A DNA stretch of 64,000 nucleotides from CAJBVW01 sp964457335 (GTDB taxonomy: Bacteria; Myxococcota_A; UBA796; SXON01): positions 1-64,000 of the forward strand of contig CAYWGD010000014.1 of assembly GCA_964457335.1 (NCBI GenBank), read 5' to 3'. Shown here in pieces: positions 37,890 to 47,255 of the stretch. The notes under the pieces were generated by a model. That model was not told where the DNA came from. It ran no database searches and saw only the letters and a list, made by a program, of their open reading frames with translations. Position 1 is the stretch's first letter. Every line of letters begins with the position of its first letter. A program made the translations under genes and the position numbers.

Positions 37890-39047
37890 TCAGTAGCGGC
37901 GTTCGAGGTTCTCGGTCGCGAGCTCGTGGAAGCGCCGCGCGAGGCCGCGGACGAGCGCTCCCATCCAGCGGTCGCGTCCCAGCTCGGCCTCCAGCGCCTC
38001 GCGGGTGAGCACCCGCGTCACCACGTCGGTGAGCGCGAACACCGACGCCGTGCGCGGCCCGCCGGCGAGGAGCGCCGCCTCCCCGAAGATCTCGCCCGGG
38101 CCGAGCTCCGCGATGGGCCCGCCGTTCTGCCGCACCTCGACCGTCCCCTCGACCAGGATGTAGGCGGCGTCCGCCTGGTCACCCTCCCGCACGATCTCCG
38201 CCTCCACTGGGAAGCTCCGCAGCTCGAACCACCACCCGCCAGCCCGCACCGCCTCGAGGTCGGCGGCGAGCTCCGCCGTGCTGGCGTAGCGTCGCGAGCG
38301 GTCGGGCTCCAGCGCCTTCATCGCGATGCGGACGAGCTCGTATGGCAGCGATCGGTTCGGTGCGACCTGGCTCGGCGGGCGGGGTCGGAGGCCGGCGCGC
38401 GCGTTCGCGAGGCGCTCCTCGGGCTCCTTTCCGACGTTGGGCCGCCCGCCGCACAACACGAAGTAGAGGAGCCCGCCCACGCCCCACACGTCGGTGCGCG
38501 CGTCGCAGACCTCGCCGCGGGCCTGCTCCGGCGCGACCCAGGCGGTCGTGCCCGCGTAGGGCGCGTCGCTCCGCCCTGCCACCTGCGCGATCCCCCAGTC
38601 CATCAGGTAGACCTGCCCGAAGCGGCCGACCATCACGTTCTCCGGCTTCACGTCCCGGTGGATCACCCCGCGCTCGTGCGCGTACCCGAGCGCGTCGCAC
38701 ACCTTGAGCAGGATGTCGATCACGCGCCCGAGCTGCAGCACGCCGAAGGGCTCGGAGCGCACGATCGCGGAGAGCGTGGAGCCCTCGACGCGCTTCATCG
38801 TGAACCAGGTCGGCCCCAGGTCGTGCACCGGCACGATGTTCGGGTGCTCGAGCTGCGCGGTGATGCACGCCTCCTTCCGGAAGCGGTCGAGGTGCAGCGG
38901 GTCGGCGGACTTCGCCACCTTGGTGGCGACGGAGCGCCCGAGCAGCCGGTCGACCACGAGGTGGACGGCGGCCGTCCCTCCGTGGGCGAACGCGCCGCGG
39001 TCGTCATAACGGTCGAGCGGGATCGGGGCGGGAGACTCGTCGGCCAT
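37890..39047 (-). CDS. Ser/Thr kinase with C-terminal cyclic-nucleotide-binding domain
   Basis: Protein of 385 aa. The kinase domain has Lys43 in VATKVAK, HRDVKPENVMV (Asp132) and DWG in place of DFG (Asp150), with APEQARGE as the activation segment end. The Gly-rich loop is poor (AHGGTAAV). From about residue 270, FPVEAEIVREGDQADAAYILVEGTVEVRQNGG...LGPGEIFGEAALLAGGPRTASVFAL is a CRP-like cNMP-binding fold. Kinase activity may therefore respond to a cyclic nucleotide. No membrane span is present. It probably shares a transcript with the downstream histidine kinase. Confidence 0.88.
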   Translation of the reverse strand: MADESPAPIPLDRYDDRGAFAHGGTAAVHLVVDRLLGRSVATKVAKSADPLHLDRFRKEACITAQLEHPNIVPVHDLGPTWFTMKRVEGSTLSAIVRSEPFGVLQLGRVIDILLKVCDALGYAHERGVIHRDVKPENVMVGRFGQVYLMDWGIAQVAGRSDAPYAGTTAWVAPEQARGEVCDARTDVWGVGGLLYFVLCGGRPNVGKEPEERLANARAGLRPRPPSQVAPNRSLPYELVRIAMKALEPDRSRRYASTAELAADLEAVRAGGWWFELRSFPVEAEIVREGDQADAAYILVEGTVEVRQNGGPIAELGPGEIFGEAALLAGGPRTASVFALTDVVTRVLTREALEAELGRDRWMGALVRGLARRFHELATENLERRY

Positions 39048-39122
39048 GGCCCGCTTCTAGCCCGATCTCCGGGGCGCCGGTGTACCGGGCATCCCTGCGT
39101 CCGACCGGCCCTTGGGATGGCC

Positions 39123-39938
39123 CTAGGATCCGCGCCGCCCGCGCAGGCGCTCCTGGACCGCGCGGTGCGAGGCCTCGCCCGTGTCCCCGCCCTCCCAGCC
39201 GCGCGCTTCGAGGACGTTCCGCAGGCGCTCGATCCGGTCCGTCGGGGTCGGGTGCGTCGAGAGCCAGCCGAGGAACGCGGGCACCTCCCCCTCCATCTCC
39301 CGGATCCGCCGGAAGAAGCGCACGATGCCCCGCGGATCCCAGCCCGCCCGGTGCAGGTAGGTGATCGCGAGCGCGTCGGCCTCGTCCTCGGCGCCCCGGC
39401 TGTTGGCGGCGAGCACGCCGCCCCCGACGAGCTGCGCCGCGATCTGCTGCAGGAGCGCGGGGTCCTCCCCGATCGCCAGCGCGGCCACCGTCTGCGCGCC
39501 GTAGGCCCACACGAGCCGGCGGGCGGGGTGCCGCGCGGCGAGGTGCCCGATCTCGTGCGCCATCACGCCCGCGACCTCGGCCTCGTCCTGCGCGGCCAAC
39601 AGGAGCCCCGAGAAGACGAACACGTGTCCGCCGGGCGTCGCGAAGGCGTTGACCATCTTCGGGTCGTCGATGACGTGCACGTGCACCTCCTCGACGGCCT
39701 CCTGCCGCTTGACCGTTCCGAGGAGCCGCTCGGCAATCCCCTCGACGTACGCGCGGACCACCGGATCCCGCACCTGGCGCACGCCCTGCCGCTCGAGCTC
39801 CGCGTGGATCTCGCGCCCGATCGCCCGCTCGTCCTGCTCCGACACGAGCGCCGTCGCCAGCTCCGTCTCGATCTGCACCCGTTGCCGGTGTGTGCACCCG
39901 GCGAGCACGAGCGCCAGGACCAGGAGCCACCTCGCCAT
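39123..39938 (-). CDS. M48 family metallopeptidase lipoprotein
   Basis: Protein of 271 aa. MARWLLVLALVLAGC is a lipoprotein signal (Cys15). The zinc site is HEIGH (His128, Glu129, His132), with the third ligand in the GAEDEADALA segment (about 183-191). NAFATPGGHVFVFSGLL and THPTPTDRIERL are typical of BepA/YcaL-like periplasmic M48 peptidases, which help check outer-membrane protein assembly. The C-terminal TPR part of BepA is missing. GGAG lies before the ATG. Confidence 0.9.
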   Translation of the reverse strand: MARWLLVLALVLAGCTHRQRVQIETELATALVSEQDERAIGREIHAELERQGVRQVRDPVVRAYVEGIAERLLGTVKRQEAVEEVHVHVIDDPKMVNAFATPGGHVFVFSGLLLAAQDEAEVAGVMAHEIGHLAARHPARRLVWAYGAQTVAALAIGEDPALLQQIAAQLVGGGVLAANSRGAEDEADALAITYLHRAGWDPRGIVRFFRRIREMEGEVPAFLGWLSTHPTPTDRIERLRNVLEARGWEGGDTGEASHRAVQERLRGRRGS

Positions 39939-40255
39939 GTCCTCTCCCCCTTCTCCCCGGAGTAGGCCCGGCGCCGGGCGCCGCCACGCGGCGGCCCGCC
40001 GGCCGGGGCCCGGACTACCGAAGCGCGACGGACACCCTCGCGACTTCGCCCTGCCGTCGGCGGGGTCGCCCCGTCTCCGTCACGGGGCCTCCGTCTCCCC
40101 GTCACGGCCCCGGCACCACCGCGGCACGGTCGTCGCGCTTTCTGCGCTCGACGCGCGAGCCCGTCCCTCCCACATCCCCGGGAGGCAGCCGCCGCCTGCG
40201 CATCCGGCCGCCCCCTTTACCGGGGTACGTCTCTTGCATAGAGCGGTGCGGCGCC
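39939..40255. other. Shared upstream region of the M48 and LtaS-like genes
   Basis: A 317-bp gene-free stretch between divergent starts. It is GC-rich, with a short direct repeat of CCGTC-TCC-GTCACGG near 40070-40105. A TTTACC/CATAGA pair at 40216-40242 could be a weak promoter for the plus-strand gene. I see no ORF or RNA gene. Confidence 0.35.
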
Positions 40256-42658
40256 ATGCCCTCCCAAGCCGCCCCGGTCGGTCCCCTCCGCCTCGGCCTC
40301 GCCCGTGTGGCCCCCACGCGCGCGGAGGTCTGGACCTACGGCGTGGGGAGCCTCCTGCCCTTCGCCATCCTCGCGCTCGCGCGCCACCTCCTCGCGCGCG
40401 AGGCCGCGGACGAGGCCCGCTGGATCGACCACTGGTACGTGCAGCTCGGCGAGCTCGAGCTCTGGGCGGTCTGGGGCTGGGCGTGGTGGGTCGGCTCCCG
40501 GCTCCTCGGCCGCTTCGCGCCCCGGGCCTGGCGCGCCGCCTTCCACCTGGCCGGCGCGGCGCTGTGCCTGTTCTCGGCGCTCGACCTCGCCTACTACCAG
40601 ACCACGGGCAGCCGCTCCGACTGGGAGATGCTCGCCTACGGCTTCCGCGACTTCGAGCGCGTCTGGCCGGTCGTCTCCTCGGAGCTCACCGCGGGGCGGT
40701 GGGCGGCCCTCGGGGCGGTGCTCGCGATCTGCCTCGCGCCGCTCGCCCGGCGTGCCCGGGAGGGCGCCGCGGGCTGGCGCACGCTCGTGTGGCTGGCCGC
40801 GCTCGCGCCGGTCGTGCACATGGAGATCGAGGGCCGCGGCAAGCCCGTCGCCGACCTGCGGCCCCTGCAGGCGAGCGTGTTCGACACGCTGCTCGTCGAC
40901 GGGATGGAGCGCTTCGGCGAGGTCGTGATCCCGGCCGGGCCGGAGGAGCTCGTCCCGCTCGCCGTCCGCGCGCGGGAGGGGGCGCGGCACCCCAACGTCG
41001 TGCTGGTCCTCCTGGAGTCGGTCGGCGCGCGGTCCACGACGCCGTACACGCCCACGCTCCAGACCACGCCGAACCTCGCCCGCATGGCCTCCGAGGGCCT
41101 CCTGATCGAGGAGCTCACCGCGGTCGTGCCCCACACGTCGAAGGCGCTCGTGTCCACGCTCTGCGGCGACTGGCCGTACCTGCGCGCCGACACGCGCGAG
41201 TCCCGCCCCGGCGGGCTCCCCGGCCGCTGCCTCGGCGAGCTCCTCGCGGACGCCGGCTACCGCACCGGCTTCTTCCAGCCCGCCCGCGGCGACTTCGAGG
41301 ACCGCATCGGGCTCGTGCACGAGATGGGCTTCGGCACGTTCCGGCCGCGCGGGCTCATCGAGTCGCCCGGCTTCGAGAAGACGAACTACTTCGGCATCGA
41401 CGACCGCGCGATGATCGAGCCCGGGCTCGAGTGGTCCACCGCCGAGCCCGACCGCCCCTTCTTCGCGACCTACCTGACGCTCACGTCGCACCACGACTAC
41501 ACGGTGCCGGCGCACTGGCCCACCAAGGAGTGGCCGGGGCTCGTCGGGCGGCGTGCGAAGTACCTTGCCGCGGTCAACTACGTGGACGACTTCCTCGGCC
41601 GCCTCGTGGACGCCTACCGCGACGCCGGGCTCCTCGAGGACACCGTGTTCGTCGTGCTCGGCGACCACGGCGAGGGCTTCGGCGAGCACGGCCGGTCGCA
41701 GCACGACCTCGTCATCTACGAGGAAGGCCTGCGCGTGCCCGGCGTCATCTGGGGTCCCGGCGTGCTCGACCGCACCGGCAAAATCGAGGGGAGCCGCCAG
41801 CAGATCGACGTGCTGCCCACCGTGCTCGGGCTCGCCGGCGTGGACGTCGTCGGCGGCACGCCCCGGGGCCGGGATCTGCTCGCGCCCGCCGAGGACCGCG
41901 TGCTGTACCACTCCTGCTGGCGTGCGCACCGCTGCCTCGCGCGCCGGGAGGGGCCGGACAAGCTCGTCGACCTCTACCGCGACGGCCCGCTCCGCCGCTT
42001 CGACCTCACCACCGACCCGCTGGAGCGCCGCGACGCCGCCGACAAGGCGCCCCCCGACGAGCTCCAGGCCCTCCGCGCGGACGCCCGCGCGTGGCGCGGC
42101 CGGGTGCTCGGCCGCTACGAGGCGCTGTTCGCGCGCTGGAAACACGACGTGCAGACGCCGGACAAGAGCCCGGCCGTCGCCACGTGGGGCGACCGCGTGT
42201 CGCTGCTCGGCTGCGAGCCGGAGCAGCGCAGCGTGCTCCCGGGCGAGACCGTGTGGCTCGACTGCCGCTGGCGCGCCGAGGAGGCGCTCGACGAGGCGCT
42301 CCGCGTGTCGGTCGCCGCGCGCGCCGGCAAGGCCGTGAACGAGGACACCTGGGTGCCCGGCGACGGCGAGCTGCCCGTGTGGGAGTGGTCGGTCGGCCAC
42401 GCCGTCTCCGACACCGTGCGCATCGCCGTGCCCTGGGGCGCCAAGCCCGGCCCGCTCGTCGTGGACGTGGGCTGGGAGACCTACTCCGGCTCCGACCTCA
42501 CGCTCGCGGACGGCAAGGCCCGCCGCGAGATCGCCACCGTGACCGTGCTCCCGCGCCCCGTGCGCTCCCCCGGCCCCGGGGCCCTCGTCGCCACGGGGGA
42601 CGAGTCGCCGGTCGAGGAGCCCGACGACGACGCGCTCGACGCTGCGGCGACGCGGTAG
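40256..42658 (+). CDS. LtaS-like membrane sulfatase-fold phosphotransferase
   Basis: Protein of 800 aa. The first 200 residues hold about four or five membrane spans (VGSLLPFAILALARHLL, AVLAICLAPLARR, LVWLAALAPVVHM). From residue 262 comes a sulfatase/alkaline-phosphatase domain of the lipoteichoic-acid-synthase type: HPNVVLVLLESVGARSTTPY, nucleophile region VVPHTSKALVSTLCG (Thr294), and VLGDHGEGFGEHGRSQHD with metal-binding Asp/His. An extra C-terminal beta domain of about 150 residues follows (SVLPGETVWLDCRWRAEEALDEALRVSV). In Gram-negative bacteria such proteins add phospho-glycerol or phosphoethanolamine to glycans or lipid A. The start is set by the signal-anchor; frame upstream is Arg/Pro-rich. 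Confidence 0.85.
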   Translation: MPSQAAPVGPLRLGLARVAPTRAEVWTYGVGSLLPFAILALARHLLAREAADEARWIDHWYVQLGELELWAVWGWAWWVGSRLLGRFAPRAWRAAFHLAGAALCLFSALDLAYYQTTGSRSDWEMLAYGFRDFERVWPVVSSELTAGRWAALGAVLAICLAPLARRAREGAAGWRTLVWLAALAPVVHMEIEGRGKPVADLRPLQASVFDTLLVDGMERFGEVVIPAGPEELVPLAVRAREGARHPNVVLVLLESVGARSTTPYTPTLQTTPNLARMASEGLLIEELTAVVPHTSKALVSTLCGDWPYLRADTRESRPGGLPGRCLGELLADAGYRTGFFQPARGDFEDRIGLVHEMGFGTFRPRGLIESPGFEKTNYFGIDDRAMIEPGLEWSTAEPDRPFFATYLTLTSHHDYTVPAHWPTKEWPGLVGRRAKYLAAVNYVDDFLGRLVDAYRDAGLLEDTVFVVLGDHGEGFGEHGRSQHDLVIYEEGLRVPGVIWGPGVLDRTGKIEGSRQQIDVLPTVLGLAGVDVVGGTPRGRDLLAPAEDRVLYHSCWRAHRCLARREGPDKLVDLYRDGPLRRFDLTTDPLERRDAADKAPPDELQALRADARAWRGRVLGRYEALFARWKHDVQTPDKSPAVATWGDRVSLLGCEPEQRSVLPGETVWLDCRWRAEEALDEALRVSVAARAGKAVNEDTWVPGDGELPVWEWSVGHAVSDTVRIAVPWGAKPGPLVVDVGWETYSGSDLTLADGKARREIATVTVLPRPVRSPGPGALVATGDESPVEEPDDDALDAAATR

Positions 42659-42760
42659 GCCTGCGGATGCGGGGTGCCCTCGGGCGCGCCCCCCTTCCCC
42701 GACACGTGAGAGCGGGGGGCGTTGCGGGGGGGCTCGGCCCCCCCGCCCCAAGAAGATCCC

Positions 42761-45700
42761 CTACTCGCCGCGCCCGTAGTACAACCAGGCGCCGCCGCTG
42801 TTGAGGTAGCCGAAGCCGTCCCAGCTCGGGGCGCTGGTCATGTAGTCGGCGTAGCCGTCGGCGTTCACGTCGCCGCCGCCGCTCACCGCGTAGCCGACCG
42901 CGTCGGCGGTGTTGGCGCCGGTCATGCGGAAGTCGTAGCCGGACGCGGAGCTCGTGCCGGCGGAGACCGGGCCGTACCAGAGGTAGACGGCGCCGGCGCC
43001 GGAGAGCGCGCCGTCGTCGTAGCCGGTGGCGCCCACGAACACGTCCGCGAGGCCGTCGGCGTTCACGTCGCCCACACCCGCGAGGGAGCGGCCGAAGAAG
43101 TCGTTCGCGGCGCCGCCCCGGATGGTGGAGGTGGCGACCGAGGCGCCCGTGGCCGAGCCCGTCGGCGCGGTCGTGAACAGGTAGACGGCGCCCGCGTCGG
43201 TGGCCGCGGAGTCCTCCTTGTCGGCGGTGACGGCGAAGTCGTTCTGCCCGTCGCCGTCGGTGTCGCCGAGGCCCGCGACCGCGAGGCCGAAGCGGTCCCC
43301 GTTGGTGCTGCCGGACAGCGTCGCGTCCGCGGCGCTCGGGGAGATCGAGCCGGAGAGCGCGTCCACGCCGTAGAACACGTACACGGCGCCCGGGGTGCTC
43401 GTGCTCGCGGTGGCCGGGCCGCCGACCACGAGGTCCGAGAGCCCGTCGCCGTCGAGGTCGGGCGCGAACACCGCGGCGTAGCCGAGGTTCTCGCCGGCCG
43501 TGCCGCTCGAGACGAGCAGCGTGGCGTCCGTGGCGAGATCCTCGGCGCCGCCGACGGAGCCGGCGTCCCAGACCGCGACCGCGCCCGCGCTGCTCGACCG
43601 GCCGTACGCGCTCACGAGCACGTCGGCGCGCCCGTCGCCGTCGATGTCGGCGCCGTCGATGGCCTGGCCGGCGTAGTTGCTCGCGTCGGACGGGCCGAAG
43701 GAGGCGTAGGCGTCGGAGACCGACGTGGGCGTGGTGCCGCCCACGAACAGGTAGGCCGCGCCGCGGTCGTTCGTCTCGGCCTTCCACGCGGACGCGAGGA
43801 TGTCGTCGAGGCCGTCGCCGTCGACGTCGCCGGCGAAGCGGGCCTGCCAGCCGAACTGGTCGTTGGCGACCGTGGTGCCGCCGACGATCGACACGTCGGC
43901 GGTGGCGAGCTCGTCGGAAGTGTCGACCGGGCCGTACCAGAGCAGCGTGCGGCCCGCGTCGGCCACGGCGCCCTCGTCGTGGTAGGCCTGCCCGACGAGC
44001 ACGTCGTCGTAGCCGTCGCCGTCGAAGTCGCCGTTGTTGGCCACCGCGTGGCCGACCGCGTAGTTGGCCGCGGTGCCGTAGGCGCGGAAGTCGTACTCGT
44101 ACTTGACCGTCTGGCTGCCGCTCCACTCGCAGGTGGTGGGGTCGGGGTCGCAGTCGTTGTCGACCGCGTCGTTGCACACCTCGGCCGCGCCGGGGTTGGT
44201 GGTGGACGCGGCGTCGTCGCAGTCCGTGGCGTCCGCGACGTAGCCGCTCGGCGCCGCGCAGGAGGTGGTGGTGCTGCCGGCGTCGCCGTAGCCGTCCCCG
44301 TCGGCGTCCGCGTAGTACGTGTTGCTGCCGGGCGCGCCGTCGTCCGCCGTGCCGTCGCAGTCCTCGTCCACGCCGTCGCAGGTCTCGGCCGCGAGCGGGT
44401 TGATCGCCGCGTCCGCGTCGTCGCAGTCGCCGCCGGTGCCGATCGTGCCGGCCGGCATGTCACACGCGAGGACCTCGCTCGCGTCGTCGCCGTACCCGTC
44501 GCCGTCCGCGTCGGTGTACCAGGGATCGCCGTCGGACGGGTCGTCGTCGATCGCGCCGTCGCAGTCGTCGTCGACGTCGTTGCAGGTCTCGGTGCCGGCG
44601 GGGCTCACGGACGCGGAGGTGTCGTCGCAGTCGGTGGCGTCGGTGACGTAGCCGGCGGGCTGGTCGCAGGCCTCGTCGACCACGAGCGCGTCGCCGTAGC
44701 CGTCGCCATCCGCGTCGGCATACCACTGCGACGAGTCGCTCGCGCCGTCGTCCACCGTGCCGTCGCAGTCGTCGTCGACGTCGTTGCAGGTCTCGACCGC
44801 GCCGGGGTTGATGCCGGCGTCGGTGTCGTCGCAGTCGGCGGAGGCGACGTAGCCGTCGCCGTCCACGTCGGGATCGGTGAGGCAGTCGTAGTTGGCCGCG
44901 CCGGGCGTGCCGTGCTCGTCGTTGGCCGTGGTGGCGGTGTCGTACCAGCGCCAGGCCGTGTTGTTGGTCGGCGTGCCGGCGGAGTTGCTCGCGGTGGAGC
45001 ACCACGCGCCGATGCCGTCGTTCAGCGCGCCGTCGAAGTAGGCCGGGTCGAGCGACGTGGAGAAGCGGGCGTTGCGCGGCCAGTAGCCGTTCGTCGCGTC
45101 GTAGGTCCACTTGACCGAGTCGATCTTGGTGCCGGTGGTGCGGCTCCCGCCGACGTAGAGCGCGACCGTGTCGCTGTCGCGGCGGATGTAGAACGTGTTG
45201 TCGTGGTACTCGCCGACGTAGGAGGCCGCCTCCGCCTCGTCGCCCCACACGTAGTCGCAGGTGAGCGGCCACGCGGCGCCGGCGGAGGCCTCGTAGTCGT
45301 CGCTGTCGCAGAACACGGCGTAGTCGCCGGGGGCGAGGAGCGGCGCCGCGGCCGGGTCGAGCGTGACCTGGTTGTAGGGGGCCGAGTGCCCGCGCGAGAG
45401 CACCCAGTTCGAGAGGTCGATCGTGCGGGCGGAGGTGTTGTGCACCTCCACCCACGAGCCGTTGTTCACGATGACCGTGCCGCCGAACCAGGCCTGGCGG
45501 TTGAACTCCGTGACGATGACGTCGCCCACGGCGACGAAATCCTCGTCCACCCAGCCGTCGCAGTCGTCGTCGGCGAGGTTGTCGCCCTCGGCCCCGTCGG
45601 GGCTCACGGCCGCGTCGGCGTCGTCGCAGTCGCTGTCGTTGTCGACGTAGCCGGCGGGCGCGGTGCAGGAGGTGCTGGTCGCGTCGGCGTCGCCGTAGCC

Positions 45701-47074
45701 GTCCCCGTCGGTGTCCGCGAAGAAGACGTTGGAGCCCGTGGTCTCCTCGTCGACGGAGCCGTCGCAGTCGTTGTCGAGCTCGTCGCAGATCTCGGTCGCG
45801 CCCGGGTAGGAGTCGGCGGTCGAGTCGTCGCAGTCCGTGGCGTCGGCGACGTAGTCGCTGGCGGGCAACACGCACGCGGTGACGCCGAAGCCGGCGTCGC
45901 CGTAGCCGTCGGCGTCGGTGTCGGGGTACCAGGTGGAGCCGGCGGTGCCGTCGTCCACGAGCCCGTCGCAGTCCTGGTCCACGCCGTCGCAGGTCTCGGT
46001 GGCGCCCGGGTTGATGGCGGCGTCGGTCTCGTCGCAGTCGTCGGTGCCGGTGTAGCCGTCGCCGTCGAGGTCGGGATCGTTCGGGCAGTCGTAGTTGGCC
46101 GCGCCGGGCGTGCCGTACTCGTCGTAGCTGGTGCGCGCCACGTCGTACCAGCGCCACGCGCTGTCGTAGGAGACCGAGCCGGTGGTCGACGAGCTCGTGG
46201 AGCACCACACGTCGATGCTGTCGTTGTCGACGCCGTTGTGGTAGGTCGGGTCGAGCGACATCGAGAAGCGGGCGTTGCGCGGCCAGTAGCCGTTCGTCGC
46301 GTCGTAGTACCAGCGCACCGCGTCGATCTCGGTGCCGGTGGTGCGGCTGCCGCCGACGTAGAGGGCCACGCGGTCGGAGTCGCGGCGCAGCCAGAACGTG
46401 TTGTCGTGGTACGTGCCGACGTAGGTCGAGGCCTGCGTCTCGTCGCCCCAGACGTAGTCGCAGGTGAGCGGCCAGGCGGCCGTGGCGGAGGCCTGGTAGT
46501 CGTCGGTGTCGCAGAACACGGCGTAGTCGCCGGGGGCGAGCACCGGGGCCGCGGCGGGGTCGAGCGTGACCTGGTTGAGGGGCGCGGAGGCGCCGCGCGC
46601 GAGGACCCAGTTGGCGAGGTCGACCGTGCGGTCCGAGACGTTGTGGACCTCGACCCAGGACCCGTTGTTGTTGACGACCGCCGAGCCGAAGCGGGACTGG
46701 CGGTTGATCTCGGTGACGACGACGTCGCCCTCGACCACGAAGTCCTCGTCCACCCAGCCGTCGCAGTCGTTGTCCACGAGGTCGTCCGCCTCGGTGGCGC
46801 CCGGGTAGGCGGTCGCGTCGGCGTCGTCGCAGTCGGTGCCGGTGGGCGAGCCGTCGCCGTCGCCGTCGCCCGCGGTCGGGACGCGCGTGCCCTCCGGCAG
46901 GACCGCGAGGTGCACGCCCGCGGCGTCCGGCGTGGCCAGGTCGGACGCGAGGTCCGATGCGGAGTCCGGCGCGGAGTCGAACGCCCCGTCGGGCTGCCCC
47001 TCGAGCCCGCACGCGGCGAGGGTGAGCGCGGAGAGCGGGCCGAACAGCGCGAGGAAGGAGCTCGGGCGGGACAT
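42761..47074 (-). CDS. Giant lipoprotein: two lamin-tail domains, MopE repeats, FG-GAP propeller
   Basis: Protein of 1437 aa. MSRPSSFLALFGPLSALTLAAC is a lipoprotein signal (Cys22), with GAGG before the ATG. Two lamin-tail-like (LTD) modules of about 210 residues (near 115-325 and 515-730) are close copies (VTEINRQSRFGSAVVNNNGSWVEVHN; VTEFNRQAWFGGTVIVNNGSWVEVHN). MopE-type units (WYADADGDGYGDA, CNDVDDDCDGTVDD) lie between and after them. Residues about 990-1437 are integrin-like FG-GAP repeats (NGDFDGDGYDDVLVGQAYHDEG) forming a Ca-binding propeller. It is probably a surface adhesin or matrix protein. The LTD-MopE duplication is visible at DNA level. It is convergent with the LtaS-like gene. 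Confidence 0.9.
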   Translation of the reverse strand: MSRPSSFLALFGPLSALTLAACGLEGQPDGAFDSAPDSASDLASDLATPDAAGVHLAVLPEGTRVPTAGDGDGDGSPTGTDCDDADATAYPGATEADDLVDNDCDGWVDEDFVVEGDVVVTEINRQSRFGSAVVNNNGSWVEVHNVSDRTVDLANWVLARGASAPLNQVTLDPAAAPVLAPGDYAVFCDTDDYQASATAAWPLTCDYVWGDETQASTYVGTYHDNTFWLRRDSDRVALYVGGSRTTGTEIDAVRWYYDATNGYWPRNARFSMSLDPTYHNGVDNDSIDVWCSTSSSTTGSVSYDSAWRWYDVARTSYDEYGTPGAANYDCPNDPDLDGDGYTGTDDCDETDAAINPGATETCDGVDQDCDGLVDDGTAGSTWYPDTDADGYGDAGFGVTACVLPASDYVADATDCDDSTADSYPGATEICDELDNDCDGSVDEETTGSNVFFADTDGDGYGDADATSTSCTAPAGYVDNDSDCDDADAAVSPDGAEGDNLADDDCDGWVDEDFVAVGDVIVTEFNRQAWFGGTVIVNNGSWVEVHNTSARTIDLSNWVLSRGHSAPYNQVTLDPAAAPLLAPGDYAVFCDSDDYEASAGAAWPLTCDYVWGDEAEAASYVGEYHDNTFYIRRDSDTVALYVGGSRTTGTKIDSVKWTYDATNGYWPRNARFSTSLDPAYFDGALNDGIGAWCSTASNSAGTPTNNTAWRWYDTATTANDEHGTPGAANYDCLTDPDVDGDGYVASADCDDTDAGINPGAVETCNDVDDDCDGTVDDGASDSSQWYADADGDGYGDALVVDEACDQPAGYVTDATDCDDTSASVSPAGTETCNDVDDDCDGAIDDDPSDGDPWYTDADGDGYGDDASEVLACDMPAGTIGTGGDCDDADAAINPLAAETCDGVDEDCDGTADDGAPGSNTYYADADGDGYGDAGSTTTSCAAPSGYVADATDCDDAASTTNPGAAEVCNDAVDNDCDPDPTTCEWSGSQTVKYEYDFRAYGTAANYAVGHAVANNGDFDGDGYDDVLVGQAYHDEGAVADAGRTLLWYGPVDTSDELATADVSIVGGTTVANDQFGWQARFAGDVDGDGLDDILASAWKAETNDRGAAYLFVGGTTPTSVSDAYASFGPSDASNYAGQAIDGADIDGDGRADVLVSAYGRSSSAGAVAVWDAGSVGGAEDLATDATLLVSSGTAGENLGYAAVFAPDLDGDGLSDLVVGGPATASTSTPGAVYVFYGVDALSGSISPSAADATLSGSTNGDRFGLAVAGLGDTDGDGQNDFAVTADKEDSAATDAGAVYLFTTAPTGSATGASVATSTIRGGAANDFFGRSLAGVGDVNADGLADVFVGATGYDDGALSGAGAVYLWYGPVSAGTSSASGYDFRMTGANTADAVGYAVSGGGDVNADGYADYMTSAPSWDGFGYLNSGGAWLYYGRGE

Positions 47075-47255
47075 CGTGACCTCGGATGGCGGTCTCGGAA
47101 CGGAGACACACGCCGACACCCGGGAGCGTAAGCGCACGCGAGACGGCGGAGCAACTACACGCCGCTGACGTCGCGCCCGAGCCGCGAGTTCGCACGTCGG
47201 GACGCGCCGATCCGGCGGGGGGCGACTACACGACTCCCAAGGATGGAGGGAGCAG

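Noticed and set aside
42722..47131. 1469-codon Val/Gly/Arg-rich open frame on the plus strand
   Set aside because: Antisense of the giant lipoprotein; its repeats are only the mirror of the D-x-D-G repeats on the real strand.
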